Shown here: positions 5,803-8,111 of the stretch, in pieces
How the letters are laid out: the number at the start of each line of letters is the position of its first letter
How positions within the stretch are numbered: position 1 is the first letter of the stretch
Source: an uncultured Angelakisella sp.
Lineage (GTDB): Bacteria; Bacillota; Clostridia; Oscillospirales; Ruminococcaceae
Assembly (NCBI GenBank): GCA_904420255.1
Contig: CAJFUT010000323.1
Span: forward strand, 1 to 8,111
DNA: 8,111 nt
Direction of reading: 5' to 3'
Notes under the pieces: model-generated
Database searches by the model: none
Told to the model about the DNA's origin: nothing
What the model saw: only the letters and a program-made list of their open reading frames with translations
Program-made: the position numbers and the translations under genes

Positions 5803-6450
5803 ATGATCAAACCCATCCTAGCCCAGTACATCCCCATCGCCCAGGTGATCGCCAAGACCTTCGGCGACGGCTGCGAGGTGGTGCTCCACGACCTGGAGCA
5901 TCCCCAGCAGTCGGTGGTATACACCGTCAACAACCATGTGACAGGCCGCCAGGTGGGCCAGAGCTTCGACCACCTGGTCCCCCAGGTGATCCTCTCCAAA
6001 GACCTGGACAACGACATGGTGACCAACTACTATTTCCACACCGACGACGGCAGGCTGATCAAATCCTCCACCGTGCTGCTGAAGGACTTCGACGGCAAGG
6101 TGGTGGGGGCCATGTGCATCAATATCGACACCACCCCCATCACCCGGCAGGTGGAGTGGCTCCAGGCCATGATTCCGGGCATCGGGGAGGAGGGGGGCGC
6201 CGCCCAGAGCGAGGGCGCCCCGGAGGAGGTCAACCATGTCAGCGAGGTGGTCACCGACCTCATCGACAAGATCATCGGGGACAAGGACGTTTCCCGGCTG
6301 CGCCGGGAGGAGAAGCTGGAGCTGATCCGCTTCATGGACCAGAAGGGGATTTTCCTCATGAAGGGGGCGGTGGACCAGGTGGGAACCCGCATGGGCATCT
6401 CCCGGGTGACGGTCTACAGCTATATCGACGAGGTGCGGGACAAAAAATAA
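5803..6450 (+). CDS. YheO/DauR-like transcriptional regulator (PAS_6 plus C-terminal HTH)
   Basis: A 215-residue DNA-binding protein. Residues about 6-115 form a YheO-type PAS ligand domain, with CEVVLHDLEHP, VTGRQVG and a closing VVGAMCINID like E. coli YheO. A linker rich in Gly/Glu (128-144) leads to a YheO-type helix-turn-helix at about 145-211. The segment KGIFLMKGAVDQVGTRMGIS aligns with YheO, followed by the recognition helix RVTVYSYI (201-208). A relative, DauR, represses D-arginine catabolism, so a small-molecule sensor of amino-acid type is plausible here. I choose ATG 5803 over ATG 5704. The extra 33 residues are unlike the family, use codons (ATA, AGA, TCA) not favoured elsewhere, and lie on a probable promoter -10 box. 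The price is the abnormal ribosome-site spacing described separately. It likely controls one or both operons; the phased half-sites at 282-336 are a candidate target. Confidence 0.88.
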   Translation: MIKPILAQYIPIAQVIAKTFGDGCEVVLHDLEHPQQSVVYTVNNHVTGRQVGQSFDHLVPQVILSKDLDNDMVTNYYFHTDDGRLIKSSTVLLKDFDGKVVGAMCINIDTTPITRQVEWLQAMIPGIGEEGGAAQSEGAPEEVNHVSEVVTDLIDKIIGDKDVSRLRREEKLELIRFMDQKGIFLMKGAVDQVGTRMGISRVTVYSYIDEVRDKK

Positions 6451-6464
6451 AGGGGGAAAAGCGG

Positions 6465-7274
6465 ATGAAGAAAACGCTGGCGGTGATCGGATGCGGCGCC
6501 CTGGGGAGCGCCATCGCCCGGGCGGTGGCCAAGGAACTGAAGGAGAGCTACACCCTCCTGGGGCTGGCGGGGGCTGACCCGGAGGAGCCGGCGGCCCTGG
6601 CGGCGGAAACCGGCTCCCGGGCCTTCGCCACGGTGGAGGAGCTGATCGGGGCGGGCCCGGACTATGTGGTGGAGGCCGCCGGCGGCGACGTGGTGCGCCG
6701 CTGGGGGGCCGAGGTCCTCCGGGGCGGCAGCGATTTCATCCTCCTCTCCATCGGCGCCCTGGCGGAGCGGCCCCTCTGGGAGGCCCTTTCCCAGGCGGCG
6801 GGGGCGGCGGGCCGGAAGGTCTACCTCCCCTCCGGGGCCATCGGCGGCCTGGACGTGCTGCGGGCCATGCGCCTCATGGGGGATGGGATGGAGATGCGGG
6901 TGGTCAACTGCAAATCCCCCGACGGCCTGGAGGGGGCCCCCGGCCTGGGGGGAAGGGGCCTTTCCCGGAGCGAGGAGGAGCTGATCTTCTCCGGCAGCGC
7001 CCTGGAGGCCATCCACGGCTTCCCCAAAAACGTCAACGTGGCGGTGGCGGCCTCCCTGGCCGGCCCCGGGCCGGAGCGGACCCAGGTGGAGATCCGCAGC
7101 GTGCCGGGGCTGCGGGATAACACCCACTGCATCTACGCCAGCAACGACACGGTGCGGGTGACCCTGGAAACGGTGTCCTCCCCCGACCCGAAAAACCCCC
7201 GGAGCAGCACCCTGGCCGCCTGGAGCGTGGTGGCCCTTCTCCAGGGGCTGGCCTCCCCCATCCAGTTCTTCTGA
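6465..7274 (+). CDS. Aspartate dehydrogenase family protein (NAD(P)-dependent)
   Basis: This 269-residue dehydrogenase resembles L-aspartate dehydrogenase (NadX/AspDH), which interconverts aspartate with iminosuccinate/oxaloacetate plus ammonia. The N-terminal Rossmann fold shows IGCGALGSAIA (8-18). The family segment SGAIGGLD is at 123-130, FPKNVNVAVAASLAG at 186-200, and the catalytic-type histidine His221 in DNTHCIYA; the tail NPRSSTLAAWS also fits. The usual ADP motif before the histidine loop is replaced by SVP (212-214), so substrate preference may differ. AGGGGG at 6451-6456 lies 8 bases before ATG 6465, and the gap to the regulator is 14 bases. No NAD-biosynthesis genes (nadA, nadC) are nearby, so a catabolic role with the PLP lyase and RidA is more likely than NAD synthesis. 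Family assignment good; exact substrate inferred. Confidence 0.87.
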   Translation: MKKTLAVIGCGALGSAIARAVAKELKESYTLLGLAGADPEEPAALAAETGSRAFATVEELIGAGPDYVVEAAGGDVVRRWGAEVLRGGSDFILLSIGALAERPLWEALSQAAGAAGRKVYLPSGAIGGLDVLRAMRLMGDGMEMRVVNCKSPDGLEGAPGLGGRGLSRSEEELIFSGSALEAIHGFPKNVNVAVAASLAGPGPERTQVEIRSVPGLRDNTHCIYASNDTVRVTLETVSSPDPKNPRSSTLAAWSVVALLQGLASPIQFF

Positions 7275-7288
7275 GGGAGGGGCAGGGA

Positions 7289-7765
7289 ATGGAGCTTCGG
7301 CGGTACCGCCCCGGGGATCTCCCGGAGCTGGCGCGGCTTTTTTACGGCAGCATTACCGGGGTGGCCTGCCGGGACTATACCCCGGAGCAGGTGGCGGCCT
7401 GGGCCTCCGCCTGGGAAGGGCTCCTGCTGCGGAACGATTTTTTCCTCTCCCTCTACACCCTGGTGGCCGAGGAGGGCGGGGTGCTGGCGGGCTACGGCAA
7501 CATCACCCGGGAAGGGTACCTGGACCACCTCTTTGTCCACAAGGATTTCCAGGGGCGGGGGATTGCCTCCGCCCTCTGCGCCGCCCTGGAGGAATACGCC
7601 TGGAGCCAGGGGGCGGAGCGGATCACCGTCCACGCCTCCATCACCGCCCGGCCCTTCTTTGAGAAGCGGGGCTACCGCCTGGTCCGGGAGCAGCAGGTGG
7701 AGCGCCGGGGTGTCCTCCTTACCAGCTTTTTCCTTGTCCGCGAGGCGGATTTTCTGAATCGTTAG
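7289..7765 (+). CDS. GNAT family N-acetyltransferase
   Basis: A 158-residue single-domain GNAT protein that would transfer an acetyl group from acetyl-CoA to an amine. The acetyl-CoA pyrophosphate-binding motif is DFQGRGIASAL (86-96), preceded by the beta-4 strand LDHLFVH (78-84). The C-terminal half contains the typical ITARPFFEKRGYRLV segment (122-136), and the overall pattern is YafP-like. GGGAGG at 7275-7280 gives 8-base spacing to ATG 7289, only 14 bases after the dehydrogenase stop. It is the last gene of the second operon. Substrate not predictable; it could acetylate an amino acid or be an unrelated passenger. Confidence 0.88.
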   Translation: MELRRYRPGDLPELARLFYGSITGVACRDYTPEQVAAWASAWEGLLLRNDFFLSLYTLVAEEGGVLAGYGNITREGYLDHLFVHKDFQGRGIASALCAALEEYAWSQGAERITVHASITARPFFEKRGYRLVREQQVERRGVLLTSFFLVREADFLNR

Positions 7766-7783
7766 TTTCTGCACCGTTCTTTG

Positions 7784-7810
7784 GCGGGCTGGGGCCCGCA
7801 CCCCCTTTTT
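7784..7810 (+). terminator. Possible weak terminator
   Basis: GCGGGC (7784-7789) pairs with GCCCGC (7794-7799) around a TGGG loop, followed after six bases by TTTTT (7806-7810). The gap between stem and T-run makes it weaker than the hairpin at 7846-7881; the two may act in tandem. Confidence 0.4.
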
Positions 7811-7845
7811 CCACTGCGTGGCGCTTCATTCTATCTTTGCTCAGG

Positions 7846-7881
7846 AAGAGGTCCTGTACCCCCAGGGCCTCTTTCTTTTTT
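7846..7881 (+). terminator. Strong rho-independent terminator of the second operon
   Basis: AAGAGGTCCTG (7846-7856) pairs with CAGGGCCTCTT (7863-7873) over 11 bp with one G-U pair and a 6-base loop, followed at once by TCTTTTTT (7874-7881). This is a textbook intrinsic terminator, 80 bases after the acetyltransferase stop. Confidence 0.85.
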
Positions 7882-7975
7882 GTTCTGGCTGAATCATTGG
7901 GATGCTTTTTTAGCTCGTGCCATGGGTAATGGAAAGGTTTGAGAATTTGTCAGGCAGAAGCCCGACGCCGAGGTC
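7882..7975. other. Intergenic stretch with no recognised feature
   Basis: I see no supported start codon with a ribosome site, no RNA gene and no clear promoter. It is more AT-rich than the genes. It leads into the hairpin repeats. Confidence 0.4.
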
Positions 7976-8094
7976 GCCACTTTCTTGATCAAAAGAAAGT
8001 GGCCAAAGAAAAGGGCTGCGCCAGGCTTTCATTCGAGTAATACTCCGGTCGCACCGGAGGTCCGGGCCTCACTTTCTCTGCCGAGAGAAAGTGA
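7976..8094. repeat. Three successive perfect hairpins, two being copies of one element
   Basis: Copy 1: GCCACTTTCTT (7976-7986) pairs over 11 bp with AAGAAAGTGGC (7993-8003), 6-base loop. Centre: CTCCGGT (8043-8049) pairs with ACCGGAG (8053-8059), 3-base loop. Copy 2: TCACTTTCTCT (8069-8079) pairs over 11 bp with AGAGAAAGTGA (8084-8094), GCCG loop. Each copy shares CACTTTCT in the left arm and AGAAAGTG in the right arm and is followed by CAAAGA. Where the copies differ, both arms change together so pairing is kept. This points to a structured, probably dispersed intergenic element rather than a gene. Confidence 0.6.
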
Positions 8095-8111
8095 CAAAGA
8101 GCGGCCGGGGA

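Noticed and set aside
1818..6026. A 1402-residue open frame on the minus strand spanning five genes
   Set aside because: It is in codon register with the genes starting at 1911, 2793, 3702 and 4263, so it only requires that these avoid TTA, CTA and TCA codons, which strong GC-ending codon bias ensures. Its translation is Gly/His/Asp-rich and low in complexity, and it has no ribosome site.
7943..8111. Open frame running off the right end through the hairpin repeats
   Set aside because: It has no ATG and no ribosome site, and its translation simply follows the inverted repeats (Lys/Arg/Ser/Pro-rich). A gene beginning outside the window cannot be excluded on the other strand, but nothing supports it.
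1..8111. CRISPR array, tRNA, rRNA, insertion sequence, toxin-antitoxin or phage-defence genes
   Set aside because: None seen: no regularly spaced direct repeats, no tRNA-like cloverleaf, no transposase and no defence-type domain in any supported gene.

Overview
The window looks like chromosomal DNA of a GC-rich anaerobic Firmicute, most likely a gut clostridium of the Oscillospiraceae type. This is inferred from strong AGGAGG ribosome binding sites, GC-ending codons throughout, one TTG start backed by a good Shine-Dalgarno, and Clostridia-like gene content. No 16S or other marker gene is present, so the lineage is a guess. All nine genes lie on the + strand.

Layout: positions 1-281 are gene-free and rich in small inverted repeats. 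A near-consensus sigma-A promoter (TTGACG, 17 bp, TATCAT) lies at 314-342, with a helically phased set of TAGA/TCTA half-sites around it. It should drive a six-gene unit: a RidA-family imine/enamine deaminase (397-774); a fold-type III PLP enzyme of the D-serine dehydratase / D-threonine aldolase family (787-1896); a Nit2-like carbon-nitrogen hydrolase (1911-2744); two integral membrane proteins, the first resembling DUF3100 (2793-3671 and 3702-4166); and an M20D-type metallo-amidohydrolase (4263-5591). A GC-rich hairpin lies just before the M20 gene, and a terminator-like hairpin follows it (5609-5658).

A second unit begins at a probable promoter (5679-5708). It holds a YheO/DauR-like PAS-HTH regulator (5803-6450), an aspartate dehydrogenase family protein (6465-7274) and a GNAT acetyltransferase (7289-7765), and ends at a strong intrinsic terminator (7846-7881). 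The last 230 bases carry no convincing gene but contain three successive perfect hairpins, two of which are diverged copies of one element.

How the genes may work together (inference): the membrane pair imports a small amidated or acylated compound and the M20 enzyme releases an amino acid. The PLP enzyme then eliminates or cleaves a 3-hydroxy-D-amino acid. RidA clears the imine/enamine product, the Nit2-like enzyme hydrolyses an omega-amide of a 2-oxo acid, and the aspartate dehydrogenase homologue interconverts iminosuccinate and aspartate. This fits a catabolic route centred on C4 amino acids such as 3-hydroxyaspartate or asparagine derivatives, controlled by the YheO-like regulator. The two-part membrane protein and the substrate are the least explained parts.
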